From the NCBI GenBank assembly GCA_019119355.1, contig DWXE01000027.1, positions 1 to 42,777 of the forward strand: a DNA stretch of 42,777 nt. The letters run 5' to 3'. Below, piece by piece: positions 1 through 8,596 of this stretch. This stretch comes from Candidatus Eisenbergiella merdigallinarum. Lineage in GTDB: Bacteria; Bacillota; Clostridia; Lachnospirales; Lachnospiraceae. The notes beneath the pieces are model-generated. The model saw only the letters and a program-made list of their open reading frames with translations. It did no database searches and had not been told where the DNA came from. Every line of letters begins with the position of its first letter. The stretch's first letter is position 1. A program made the translations under genes and the position numbers.

Positions 1-521
1 ATAAATACATAGTATCCATTAATCTCCTGTACTTTGACACCACCAAAAACAGATGATAATTTATTTTTGTACCATTCAAGACGTTTGGTAACCATTACCA
101 TTCGGCCACCAACACTTAATTTATTAAAACCAACTTCAATAAAGTGTTTAGCAACTGAAAAATCGGTATGATACGGCGGATTAGATAATATCAAAGTAAA
201 ATCATGTTCCATAATATTTTCAAATCCGTTACTTATTCTAATATCAGCATTAGGAATACCATTCAATTTTGCATTCCGTCTTGCATATTCTACCGCTTTA
301 TCAGATATGTCACACATAATAACGTTCTCCCACCCAATTAACTTGCAAGCCAAAATTCCTACAACACCATATCCGCAGCCTAAATCTAATACTTTGTCCT
401 CTTGTAAAAATTCGGTTAATGCCAGCATAGACAGTGTTCCAACATCAACAGTCTTTGGTGAGAAAAGCTCTGAGTCTGTTTCAAATTTTAATGGAGTATT
501 TTTTATCTGTATTTCTATCAT
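1..521 (-). CDS. Class I SAM-dependent methyltransferase, RsmC-like (partial, 3' end outside window)
   Basis: The first 173 residues are in the window and the C-terminus runs off the left edge. The AdoMet-binding loop LDLGCGYG is at residues 45-52 and the catalytic NPPY motif at 114-117, with LSNPPYH around it. This is the arrangement of small-domain RsmC/RlmG-type N2-guanine methyltransferases that act on rRNA. I chose the ATG at 521, which has a GAGG-containing ribosome site just upstream. The gene is clearly AT-rich compared with everything to the right of 2 kb, which suggests acquired DNA. Substrate specificity cannot be read from the sequence, and a methyltransferase of a mobile or resistance element is also possible. 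Confidence 0.8.
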   Translation of the reverse strand, partial: MIEIQIKNTPLKFETDSELFSPKTVDVGTLSMLALTEFLQEDKVLDLGCGYGVVGILACKLIGWENVIMCDISDKAVEYARRNAKLNGIPNADIRISNGFENIMEHDFTLILSNPPYHTDFSVAKHFIEVGFNKLSVGGRMVMVTKRLEWYKNKLSSVFGGVKVQEINGYYVF

Positions 522-837
522 AATGACCTCACATATTTTTTAATTACACATTCGTCTCTGCTCGACAACTTCCAATTTGTTGATTTGTATGAATTGTATT
601 ACAGAACACATATATGAATTATTTAACTATAATCCTGCCCTGCACAGAATGGCAGACAAGAGTAAAAAAGCAACAGCTTCTTTCGCTATCAAATTATAGG
701 AAATCCGATCACCATTTGGGCACCAAAGCATCAAAAATTGCTGCCATTTTAAGTTCTTTAATCGCTGGAAAAGCAATATTTACAAGGATTTCCACAGGTC
801 AAAACTCTTTGATAGCACCTAATCAAATACTATTTTT
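522..837. other. AT-rich stretch without a convincing gene
   Basis: This 316-base stretch lies between the methyltransferase start and the end of a broken small ORF. An 87-codon open frame on the plus strand (614-877) has no ribosome binding site and no recognisable motif. The minus-strand frames are interrupted by several stops. It probably holds the methyltransferase promoter (a TACAAT-like box lies in the leader, without a good -35). Otherwise it looks like decayed accessory DNA. Confidence 0.4.
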
Positions 838-978
838 TTATCCCTCCAATCCCAGCATAATGACAAGCTCATCATAATATTTTGTATGGTGCTGTACCCT
901 CTCCCGCAGTTCCTTCAGATCAAAAAAATAAACGGTCTGTCGTTTTTCTCGAATGTCTGTTTTAACGATACTGATAAA
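838..978 (-). pseudogene. C-terminal remnant of an unidentified small protein
   Basis: A 46-codon minus-strand open frame ends in TAA at 838-840 and is bounded upstream by TGA at 979-981. It has no start codon near its upstream end. The translation, which includes VYFFDLKELRERVQHHTKYY, has the composition of a real helical protein tail rather than a random frame. It lies directly downstream of the Fic gene in the same direction. I do not recognise the family. It may be the 3' end of a truncated mobile-element or antitoxin-like gene. Confidence 0.35.
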
Positions 979-1006
979 TCAGGTCTTTTTTAGTCTTCCA
1001 GCTCGC

Positions 1007-1609
1007 TTACAGTTCCCTGGTTTTATATACATAGTAGCCTTCATAGTAATAGCTGTGATCAATGCCCTTCATATAAATTTCTCTATCATTTACATTGTCT
1101 GTAAGAGCATTTTTCAAAAGGAACTTAATTTCTATATCTTTAATCGGGCTGCGCTCCATGGCAAGCAAATAATCTTCCTTATCCACTTTACTCCAGTCAA
1201 CGACATATCCGATTTCTTTTTTCAACATCAGATCCAGCCAGATTCTTGCACTTCTGCCGTTCCCTTCCCTGAATGGATGAGCCACATTCATTTCTACATA
1301 TTTTTCGACAATTTCATCGAATGTGGACTGAGGCATTTTGTCAATGCTCTGCAAAGCTGCATCCAGATACATCAATGGAGCAAAACGGAAATTTCCTTTT
1401 GAAATATTCACCTTTCGAAGCTCACCGGCAAAATCATATATTTTATCAAAAAGGTATTTATGAATCCTGGCAAGGCTTTCAAATGTTCCGGCTTCTAAAC
1501 TTTCCAAATATCCACTTTCAAACATTTCAACTGCTTTCTGCTTGCTGATTTTTTCTTCTGTTTTTGCTAATTCCGCTGAATCTGTAATTCCCAGTTTGTT
1601 TTCAGGCAT
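1007..1609 (-). CDS. fic: Fic family protein adenylyltransferase, class III (EfFic-like)
   Basis: Fic enzymes transfer AMP from ATP to a hydroxyl of a target protein; some members of this subfamily also remove it. The catalytic motif HPFREGNGR is at residues 111-119, with the general base His111. The class III self-inhibitory motif [S/T]xxxE[G/N] is present as SYYYEG at 186-191, so Glu190 should occupy the ATP gamma-phosphate site and hold the enzyme inactive. Length (200 aa), the placing of His111 and Glu190, and the overall sequence agree closely with my memory of the Enterococcus faecalis class III Fic. No separate antitoxin gene is needed and none is seen. It lies in AT-rich accessory DNA beside the Wadjet operon. 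The target is unknown; a defence or stress role is inferred from position only. Confidence 0.93.
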   Translation of the reverse strand: MPENKLGITDSAELAKTEEKISKQKAVEMFESGYLESLEAGTFESLARIHKYLFDKIYDFAGELRKVNISKGNFRFAPLMYLDAALQSIDKMPQSTFDEIVEKYVEMNVAHPFREGNGRSARIWLDLMLKKEIGYVVDWSKVDKEDYLLAMERSPIKDIEIKFLLKNALTDNVNDREIYMKGIDHSYYYEGYYVYKTREL

Positions 1610-1651
1610 TACCTTACCTCACATTCACACCAAATAATCTGTTTTAATTTC

Positions 1652-1667
1652 TATACTAAGTATACCA
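1652..1667 (-). promoter_or_regulatory. Probable fic promoter: palindromic extended -10
   Basis: On the minus strand TGG precedes TATACT (1664-1659), giving an extended -10 box upstream of fic. The -10 is half of a perfect 13-bp palindrome, TATACT-A-AGTATA (1652-1664). No good -35 box is seen at 17 bases. A palindrome over the -10 could be an operator or chance in AT-rich DNA. Confidence 0.4.
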
Positions 1668-1781
1668 TATCATCGGCAATTTTGATGCACAACATTGCTT
1701 TGTCATTTTATTTTTTGCCGTTTTGGAACAAGACTCTTTCAAAATGATATGGCAGCGGTGTAGTAAGCGCCGTTCTTCCCT

Positions 1782-1800
1782 GTGAAATCATTGATTTTAC
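1782..1800. repeat. Imperfect palindrome near the island edge
   Basis: The 19-base palindrome has the core AAATCA-T-TGATTT flanked by GTG and TAC. It lies 20 bases from a second inverted repeat and outside any gene. It could be a recombination or terminator relic; function is not shown. Confidence 0.4.
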
Positions 1801-1820
1801 AGACTTTTACGGGAGTTTTC

Positions 1821-1852
1821 AAGATACTGCCGCAGCGCACAAAAAGTATCTT
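1821..1852. repeat. Inverted repeat, possible hairpin
   Basis: Perfect 8-base arms AAGATACT (1821-1828) and AGTATCTT (1845-1852) flank a 16-base spacer that itself contains GC-rich self-complementary bases. It lies about 75 bases beyond the jetD stop. No U-run follows on the minus strand, so a simple terminator is doubtful. Confidence 0.45.
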
Positions 1853-1925
1853 AATCACAAATCTCCCTTTCAATGGGTGTCTTCATTTTTAAAAATAAAT
1901 TTTGATATTAAAATGCCTCTGTCGT

Positions 1926-3152
1926 TTATTTGTCAGCATTTTCGTCTTCATAATAACTGACAATCTCCTGCTCCAATTTTACATTCCTCTCCAGCATATA
2001 CTCTGCCATCTCCCCATACGCCGTATGCGTTTCCAACGCCCTAAGCCGCATCCTGTCCTGTTGCGTCAGAGGATGGAGGCAGGACTTGAAACGGGGATCC
2101 TGAAGCTCAGCGCGGGACATACGGTACATCTGAAATGGGATACCGGTGACACGGCATAAGTGCTCATGGATATAAAAACCTCCGGCGTCAATGTCTCCAA
2201 AATGGAGAAAAGTCAGGCCGGGATTGCAGGCGTAAACGGTTTTGAGAAAGTCCCGCTGGTCCCGGGTGGCGTACCCGCCCAGGTAAAAAACGGCCCGATC
2301 GGCAGAGGATAGGCGAAGCCAGGAGGTGTAATTTTCCACGGTCATAAGCGCCGAAGCGCGGACATGAATCCACTCCAGCTCCTTAAGCTGACCGGAAAAA
2401 AATTCGACGCCGTCTTTAAAGTCGCTCAAATCCAGCTCCTTTCCGCCGGTTCGCAGCATCACATCGCCCTTGATGCACAGTTTCTGCTTTTCCCTTGTGA
2501 TGTGGTACTCCTCCAGGATCTCATCCTCCAGCTCATCTTCCTCACAGGGACGGCCAAGGGAATCGCGGAGCGCTCTGCACACAGGATAAAGGGTATTGTC
2601 CTCCAGGTATTTTGAATCGCCGTAAATCAGCATGGATGCTTCCCGCAGATAAAGGTCTTCCTGGTTATTTTCGATGAAAACCAGGGCTTTGAGAAGCTCC
2701 CCGGTCTGGAGATATTTCTGAGGAATCCGATTCTTTTCCAGGCTTTGACGGAGCTTTTCACATTCACGCTCTGCTGCGGGAGAACGGCCGCCGTATGTAG
2801 AAATCAGACCTTCCACGTACCGTCTTTTGGAGGATTTTGACTCGTAGCGTCCGGTTTCTTCCAGGCAGCGCTCGATCTCCTCGATTTTGCTGTCATTCAG
2901 ATAAATGCTTTCAATTTCATTGCTGAATCCTGCAGTCTCAAAGGTGAGAAAGCCTTTCTCCTGGCATCGGGCAGCCGCCTGGTTGACCGCCTGGATCTCC
3001 TCCGGATCGCCGTCATTGCGGCTGTACTGCCTGTAAAGCAGGGACGGGCTGATTTTCGTCCGTCTTGCAATAACACTGGTACCCTGATCCTTCTTGCTCT
3101 TCCTGTATTTGTCGGCCAGGGCCGCCAGTATCTTTTCTTCGTAATTCGTCAT
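1926..3152 (-). CDS. jetD: Wadjet subunit JetD, Toprim-fold nuclease
   Basis: JetD is the DNA-cleaving subunit of Wadjet, an SMC-based system that recognises small circular plasmids by loop extrusion and cuts them. This 408-residue protein has a helical, HTH-containing N-terminal part (about 1-130) matching the DUF3322-like arm. Its C-terminal Toprim-like domain (DUF2220) shows Glu273 in VENYTSW and the acidic motif HFGDIDAGG at 317-325 with Asp320 and Asp322. These are the expected metal-binding residues. Its start overlaps the jetC stop by four bases (ATGA), so it is translationally coupled. It is the last gene of the jetABCD operon. The family assignment rests on motifs and the complete gene set. 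Confidence 0.92.
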   Translation of the reverse strand: MTNYEEKILAALADKYRKSKKDQGTSVIARRTKISPSLLYRQYSRNDGDPEEIQAVNQAAARCQEKGFLTFETAGFSNEIESIYLNDSKIEEIERCLEETGRYESKSSKRRYVEGLISTYGGRSPAAERECEKLRQSLEKNRIPQKYLQTGELLKALVFIENNQEDLYLREASMLIYGDSKYLEDNTLYPVCRALRDSLGRPCEEDELEDEILEEYHITREKQKLCIKGDVMLRTGGKELDLSDFKDGVEFFSGQLKELEWIHVRASALMTVENYTSWLRLSSADRAVFYLGGYATRDQRDFLKTVYACNPGLTFLHFGDIDAGGFYIHEHLCRVTGIPFQMYRMSRAELQDPRFKSCLHPLTQQDRMRLRALETHTAYGEMAEYMLERNVKLEQEIVSYYEDENADK

Positions 3153-6100
3153 CTGCCATACCCCTTTTCCTCATGAAACTGCACGATTCCCAGCCGCATA
3201 CAGTCCATGCGCACCCGGAGAGCGGGAAGGATGACCTCACATTCGTTTCCGATGGATTCTGTTTTATCAGGCGAGCAGAAAATCACCTGCAATTTCTGGC
3301 TGCGCATAAAGTCCAGCATCAGCCTGACATTTCCCGGGTCCATCTTCGCAAAGGGTTCGTCGATAAATACCAGGCGGGTGGAATTTACCCGCTGATTATA
3401 AATCAAAAGCAGGGCTGAGGACAGGATCAGCAGATAAGGAATCTGTACCTCTGCGCCGGAATTATAGCCGGTCTGGCGCGACAGCTTTGCCCGGTCCAGA
3501 ATCTTGCTGCTGACCAGGATCTCGTAGGTCATATAGTTCCGGTAATCGGCAAAGCGGGCAATGATTTCCTCGCTGTTTTTCTCGATAATCCGGTTGATGA
3601 TGCCCTTCATCTCCTTCTCCAGCTCCTCGCCCTTTTCATCGGATATGGACATCATGGATGTAAAGGTCATCTGCCCATCCTGACTGCCTCCGAGCTGCTC
3701 CCGCTCATCCAGATACCGGGCGTACTCGATGACCCTGGCGTACTCGGAGCCGTCCCGGACGAAATGGACGTCAAACTGGTACCTGGATGCAAAATTCAGT
3801 TTGGCCAGCTCGCCGTTAATCTGTCGCAGGTCATCTCTGGCCCGCTCGCAGGACTTCAGGATAGTGAGGACAAATTCATTTTTAAAGATGTCTTCATAGC
3901 GCCGGGTCTGCTCCTCCAGTTTCTGACGGATTTCCTGGAGATTGTCCATCCAGATCCGCTCACGCCTGGCCGCGTACTGCTCACGGCCTTCGGTCCCTCT
4001 GGGCAGCATATTTTCGGAGTGGCGCACATTGTACTCCGCCTGTTTCTGCATCAGCGCATCCTTATGCTGCACGATGCTCCGGCTGATTCTCTCTCTCGTA
4101 CCCTCAATCAAAAGACCGCCGATTCCTTTCCCGCCGGCTTCCAGATATTTTTCGTAGGCTTCTACTGTGCGCTGAACCAGGCTGTAATGCTGAACCTGGT
4201 ATTCCCGGAATTTCTTCTCCTGGATCGTCAGCTCGTCGGATCTGGCGGCAATCTTTTCACCGCACCGCTGTATTATGGTATCTTGTGCGGCCGTTTCCTG
4301 CACCCTGCTGCCGTATTCCTTCTGTACGGCATTCTGCTCATCGGCGAGGCGGCCGACCAATTCGTTAAGCTCAATAAATTCCAGATTATTCCTCTGTGCC
4401 TTTTTCAGGTTTTCCAGCTGAGTTCCGGATTCCCTGGCCTGCTTTGCTGCTTCCTGATACTTCTTATGAGCGTCATAATCGTATTCACGGAAAAATTCCC
4501 GGTTTTGAGCCAGCCTGCTCTTCTGCCCTTCCACCTCCTTTTTGCGCCCGAGCGCTTTCTTTTTCTCTTCATTGAGGCGCTCAATCTCCCGTTCTGCCCG
4601 GATACGGTTTAATTCAAAGGTTTTCTGTCCCAGATAGTAGGAACGGATCCGGTCAAACCGCAGGAAGTAGCTGTCCATGGCCACAGACACGCGGCCCTCC
4701 CGGGAAATGGCATTTTCATAAAGCTTCACTTCCTCAAGCTTTACTGCATGGATCCTGCCCAGCTGAAAGTTAAAGTACTGCTTTGCTACGGGATTTTTTA
4801 TTTCCATCAGAAATACAGCGGAATCCCTCTCCACATCCACCGTTCTCTGCATCAAAAGCCTGGTATTGAACAAATGGGCGTACCGGTGTTCGGAGCGATT
4901 CAGCACATCATCGGCAATATCGTAATACGCAGGCTCCACCAGGATCGTGTAGCGGCGCGGGCCGAGGAAGGCCTCCAGGGCGTCACGCCATGCCTCATCC
5001 TTAAGGCTGATCACATACTCACAGGCAAACCGGGCCCTGGAAGTAATTTTCCGTTTTTCAAATTCGCGGTTGATCTCATCCCGCAGGCCTACATAATCGG
5101 GGATCTGGGCGTAGGTATTCCGATGCTTTTTGCACTCCTCGATGATTTGATGCTGCTTATCCAGTCCCCGGTTCATTTCCGCAAGAAGGTTCTCGATTCC
5201 CGCGATCTGTTTCACCAGCCCTTCGTAAAACCGCTCCGTTTTCTGCCGGAAGCTTTCCACCGCCGATGCTTTTTCCGCAGCGGAATATTCCTGCTGGCAG
5301 AGGGAGGCCAGGATGCTTTTGTCCTCATCTGCAGCAGAAAGCTGCGCCAGCATCTCGCTGATCACTGTCTGAAAATGCTCCAGCCTCCGGCATTTTTCCG
5401 TCAGCTCCGTTTTCTCTGCCGTCAAATTCCGGTAACGGCGCTCCTCTTCGGCAATCATGCGGGTGCTGTCCAACTGCTCCAGGCTTACCTTTGCCTGAAT
5501 CAGACGGTCATCCACTTCCTTTTTCCTTCCCTCGAGAATCTCCAGCTCCCTGTCCAGATCTTCCTTTCTCCGGGCAGCCAGGGTACGGTCATTTTCCTGG
5601 CGTTCAATCTCCCTTTGAAGGTCCTTAAGCCTTTTGTAGACAATGCGGATATCATCGGCCAGAAGGCGGTTTCTCTCAGATTCCCAGACATCATACTCAT
5701 TAAGAATGCCATCCAATTCACCAATCTCCTGCTCGACGACCCGGAAGCTTTCGTTGAGCTGGCTGATGTTTTCCTTCGCCTGAATCAGCTTCCCGAAATC
5801 CACATTTCGCTGTTCCAGGACGCTTTCCCGGATAAACTGATCGATTTTCGCGTCCGGGTCATAGGACATGATTCCCCTGAGCTTTCGAAGGTAGGTGGGG
5901 AGCTGGCTAAGGCTCAATTTAAGGCCGGTCATCTGCAGGAATTTCTGCAGGCCCTGCTCCCGGTTCATCATGAGCAGCCTGTATTCTTTATGGAGGCCAG
6001 AGGCGCTGAAAGGCATAACGACACCGTCTTCCTCGTAGGTATGTGCCATCTGATCCAGATCCATCCGATCTGCTGCGTACCGGTAAGTCTGGCAGTTATT

Positions 6101-6454
6101 TGCCGGATTTGTCTCGATGACTGCCCCAAGGATAAAGGATTTTTCCTCCACATCATCATAGTATTCCAGCGCAATGTGGCTGTACACGTAGGGCACCTGG
6201 TCAGCCGGGCGCATATAGGTCCCGGCCGTGGCGTCCAAAAGCCCGCGGGTGTAGGAGGACAGCGTCCGGCTGCCCTTGCTTTCCGAAGATTTGTTGAACA
6301 CCACATCCCCGTAGGCGGCATACTTGATAGCGTCCAGCATCACGGATTTTCCATTGCCGTTTTTTCCGGCAATCAGAGTGAAAAAGCCTACGGGCGCCGT
6401 CTCGTTGGAAAAGCCATACCAGTTAATCAGCCGTACTTTTTTCAGTAAAATCAT
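3149..6454 (-). CDS. jetC: Wadjet subunit JetC, SMC/MukB-like ATPase
   Basis: JetC is the SMC-like motor that extrudes DNA loops in the Wadjet complex. The 1101-residue protein starts with an ATPase half carrying Walker A GKNGNGKS (residues 30-37). Two long charged coiled-coil stretches follow, flanking a central hinge-like region (about residues 460-620). The C-terminal half carries the Walker B/D-loop LVFIDEPFAKMDPG (about 1028-1041). Length and layout fit Wadjet JetC rather than a canonical bacterial Smc. The stop overlaps jetD by four bases, and the start overlaps the jetB stop by four (ATGA in both cases). No frameshift is present and both ATPase motifs are intact, so it should be active. 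Confidence 0.95.
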   Translation of the reverse strand: MILLKKVRLINWYGFSNETAPVGFFTLIAGKNGNGKSVMLDAIKYAAYGDVVFNKSSESKGSRTLSSYTRGLLDATAGTYMRPADQVPYVYSHIALEYYDDVEEKSFILGAVIETNPANNCQTYRYAADRMDLDQMAHTYEEDGVVMPFSASGLHKEYRLLMMNREQGLQKFLQMTGLKLSLSQLPTYLRKLRGIMSYDPDAKIDQFIRESVLEQRNVDFGKLIQAKENISQLNESFRVVEQEIGELDGILNEYDVWESERNRLLADDIRIVYKRLKDLQREIERQENDRTLAARRKEDLDRELEILEGRKKEVDDRLIQAKVSLEQLDSTRMIAEEERRYRNLTAEKTELTEKCRRLEHFQTVISEMLAQLSAADEDKSILASLCQQEYSAAEKASAVESFRQKTERFYEGLVKQIAGIENLLAEMNRGLDKQHQIIEECKKHRNTYAQIPDYVGLRDEINREFEKRKITSRARFACEYVISLKDEAWRDALEAFLGPRRYTILVEPAYYDIADDVLNRSEHRYAHLFNTRLLMQRTVDVERDSAVFLMEIKNPVAKQYFNFQLGRIHAVKLEEVKLYENAISREGRVSVAMDSYFLRFDRIRSYYLGQKTFELNRIRAEREIERLNEEKKKALGRKKEVEGQKSRLAQNREFFREYDYDAHKKYQEAAKQARESGTQLENLKKAQRNNLEFIELNELVGRLADEQNAVQKEYGSRVQETAAQDTIIQRCGEKIAARSDELTIQEKKFREYQVQHYSLVQRTVEAYEKYLEAGGKGIGGLLIEGTRERISRSIVQHKDALMQKQAEYNVRHSENMLPRGTEGREQYAARRERIWMDNLQEIRQKLEEQTRRYEDIFKNEFVLTILKSCERARDDLRQINGELAKLNFASRYQFDVHFVRDGSEYARVIEYARYLDEREQLGGSQDGQMTFTSMMSISDEKGEELEKEMKGIINRIIEKNSEEIIARFADYRNYMTYEILVSSKILDRAKLSRQTGYNSGAEVQIPYLLILSSALLLIYNQRVNSTRLVFIDEPFAKMDPGNVRLMLDFMRSQKLQVIFCSPDKTESIGNECEVILPALRVRMDCMRLGIVQFHEEKGYGR

Positions 6455-7110
6455 ACGCCCTCCTCAAAATCCTCCGGATAAAGAGGTTCTTCCCCGGTTT
6501 TATCGGGAAGCACCCTGTCCTCCCCGGCCTCCCGTTTTATGTACTCATCTGCCACTGTCTGAAACTGCGGCAGATCCCAGCCAAACTGCAGGGAAGGATA
6601 AAGGCGGATCTTCATATCCTCTCCCTCTTCGTCATCATCAAAATCAATCAGGCTATATTTTTTGAACAGGCGAAAGGCGGCATTCAGCTCCGTGCGGGTT
6701 AAGATTACCTGGTAGGATCGGATTTTGTCGATCAAGTCACCCTTCGTCACATAATTTCCCTCACTGTATCCAAGATTTTCCAGATAAACCTTCCACAGCA
6801 CCAGCAGAAGATGATACTGAAGGGTGGTGAAGGTGACCACATTGGCCCGTTTGAGCCCCACCACATCCGCATCCTCCTCGCTGGCCATCAACATACATAC
6901 GCCGACTTTGTCATCCAGAATCAGGTCAAAGCCCATCATCCTCAGGTATTCGGAAATGTCCTGCCGGTTGGATTCCCGGGAGACAAACTGATAAAACCGC
7001 TCATCCCTGTCCCGCAGGATGAAGGTGGATTCCAAAAGCTTGCGGATGCACCGCTTAAATAAATGGCTGTTTTCTTCTTTTATGGCAATCTGCAGATTGA
7101 TTTCTCCCAT
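6451..7110 (-). CDS. jetB: Wadjet subunit JetB, MukE-like (DUF4194)
   Basis: JetB is the winged-helix kite subunit that bridges the kleisin JetA and the JetC motor, like MukE. The 219-residue protein is soluble and helical with an acidic C-terminus. It contains the FTTLQYHLLLVLWKVY segment and a glycine-poor winged-helix pattern typical of DUF4194. Identification depends strongly on its place between JetA and JetC. It starts 12 bases after the jetA stop and its own stop overlaps the jetC start by four bases. No catalytic motif is expected or seen. Confidence 0.9.
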   Translation of the reverse strand: MGEINLQIAIKEENSHLFKRCIRKLLESTFILRDRDERFYQFVSRESNRQDISEYLRMMGFDLILDDKVGVCMLMASEEDADVVGLKRANVVTFTTLQYHLLLVLWKVYLENLGYSEGNYVTKGDLIDKIRSYQVILTRTELNAAFRLFKKYSLIDFDDDEEGEDMKIRLYPSLQFGWDLPQFQTVADEYIKREAGEDRVLPDKTGEEPLYPEDFEEGV

Positions 7111-7122
7111 TGTGCCTGTCCC

Positions 7123-8541
7123 CTATTCTGTCCTGTCTTTTCGCTTTATGGTCACACGGCTGATTCGTGCGGCCTCAGTCTCTACCATGCCTTCTCCAAA
7201 CTCCACCTCATAGGGAAATCCCACCGTCCCCGAATAAATGATGCTGGCGGCAATCATGGTGGCGTCATCCCGGGTATGAGCGCCGCATTCCTCCACGGTG
7301 ATCTTCTCCCGGCCAGCCAAAAGAGACGCAAAATGCCTTTCCACATTATCCATGCTGTAGCGGTCAGGTGTTTCCGCAAGAAGCTCATCGGTCAGGCGCT
7401 GCTTCTCTTCCTGAGTAAGGTCATCGGCCAAAAGCCCCGCATTCTTCAGGTTCGGATTCCGTTTCCGCCGCCGTTCAAAGGACTTTCGCCCCACATATCC
7501 TATGCTCTGCAGGCGATGGGCCTGAGATAGTCGATCAATCGCCTCCCTGCGGTCCTCCCCGTCCATATCCTTCAGGAAAAGAAGGAGGCGGTTCAGTTGA
7601 TGCTCCAGATTGGTATTTCCGCTCAGCACCATCATCATCCGGGTAGAATACAGGTTGTAATAGGTGTTGATTTTCCGGTCAATATAGTTCATTTCCCGGT
7701 CATATTCCAGATTGATAAAGCTGTCCAGCTCACCAAACTGCCGCTCCACCTTTTCTCTGGCCTGCGCCTCACCCACATTAGACACCCGGATATATTCCTG
7801 AATCATACGGTCATAAAGCTCTGACCGGCGCAGTTTCCGCAGCATCCGATCAATCTCAGAAATATAAGAAGGAATCAGACCGCTTTTCTTGATGAAAAAG
7901 TAATCGTTAAAAAAGCGGCTAAGGAGCTCATCCTTAATCAGATACTGGCCAAAGCTGTTGGCGTCTGCCATCCGCATCACCGCCCGCATGATCTCCCGAA
8001 TGCTGTCCTTAAGGATCAGCAGCTCGTTCTTTAAGTCGCATTCATGTTCAATCAGTGGTGAAAGGATACTCTGATACGGCCGTATGGCTCTGGCGCTGTC
8101 CCTGCCAAAAGCTGATCCGAGAATTTCGTACATCGAAAAAATATGATTGGTGATGGCGCCGTTGGCATCCCTGTCAAATATCTTGTGAACGGCATCAATA
8201 AGTTTCCGGCAGTAGGCAGACACGGAAGCGATATTGTCCCCGCTGCGGCCGATTTCCTGGGGCGTGATCCAGCCGCAGGCCCGGAAATACCGCAGGATTG
8301 CCGAAGCATTTTCCTGGGGCGTGCGGCCGTTTCCAATCTCCTCACCGATATTTTCCGTCTCGAGGGAATAGGTGCAATTCTGAAGATAAAGAATCAGCGT
8401 ATTCCGCGCATCCGTCTCGTACAGGACGGGAATTTCCTTTGATTTTTCGATAAGCAGGGAAATACCGTCGAAATATATCGCCCGGTTGCGGCAGCAGAAG
8501 GGATTAAAAAATTTGTCATTCAGGGATTCGAAAAAGGACAT
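7123..8541 (-). CDS. jetA: Wadjet subunit JetA, kleisin-like (PF18982/DUF5716 type)
   Basis: JetA is the MukF-like kleisin that closes the SMC ring. The 472-residue protein begins MSFFESLNDKFFNPFCCRNR and is helical throughout, with no membrane segments. This N-terminus resembles the DUF5716/JetA family, which I associate with type II Wadjet rather than the DUF3375 family of type I; the subtype is a judgement from memory. It is the first gene of the jetABCD operon. AGGAGGT lies at proper spacing before the ATG and an extended -10 lies about 30 bases upstream. Confidence 0.9.
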   Translation of the reverse strand: MSFFESLNDKFFNPFCCRNRAIYFDGISLLIEKSKEIPVLYETDARNTLILYLQNCTYSLETENIGEEIGNGRTPQENASAILRYFRACGWITPQEIGRSGDNIASVSAYCRKLIDAVHKIFDRDANGAITNHIFSMYEILGSAFGRDSARAIRPYQSILSPLIEHECDLKNELLILKDSIREIMRAVMRMADANSFGQYLIKDELLSRFFNDYFFIKKSGLIPSYISEIDRMLRKLRRSELYDRMIQEYIRVSNVGEAQAREKVERQFGELDSFINLEYDREMNYIDRKINTYYNLYSTRMMMVLSGNTNLEHQLNRLLLFLKDMDGEDRREAIDRLSQAHRLQSIGYVGRKSFERRRKRNPNLKNAGLLADDLTQEEKQRLTDELLAETPDRYSMDNVERHFASLLAGREKITVEECGAHTRDDATMIAASIIYSGTVGFPYEVEFGEGMVETEAARISRVTIKRKDRTE

Positions 8542-8567
8542 TCGGCACCTCCTTGCATATATGGCAC

Positions 8568-8576
8568 ATTATAGCA
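8568..8576 (-). promoter_or_regulatory. Extended -10 promoter of the jetABCD operon
   Basis: On the minus strand TGC precedes a perfect TATAAT (8573-8568), 26 bases upstream of the jetA ATG, in the 55-base gap after the Nudix gene. No good -35 is seen at 17 bases, which fits an extended -10 promoter. It implies that Wadjet can be expressed independently of the upstream operon. Confidence 0.6.
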
Positions 8577-8596
8577 TTTTCGCTTATCGGAACCCT

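Larger units (their letters stand above)
1610..1925. other. Gene-free, AT-rich junction between fic and jetD with inverted repeats
   Basis: This 316-base stretch has no ORF worth calling. It contains the fic promoter region (about 1650-1670), a palindrome around 1782-1800, a hairpin at 1821-1852, and AT-rich DNA just past the jetD stop. Base composition changes at its right edge, so it is a plausible island or element boundary. Confidence 0.5.

Noticed and set aside
614..877. 87-codon plus-strand ORF in the AT-rich left end
   Set aside because: No ribosome site, low-complexity Ser/Leu-rich translation and overlap with a better minus-strand coding fragment.
4748..6448. 566-codon open frame on the plus strand opposite jetC
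   Set aside because: Antisense shadow of the JetC coiled-coil codons; no motif, no ribosome site.
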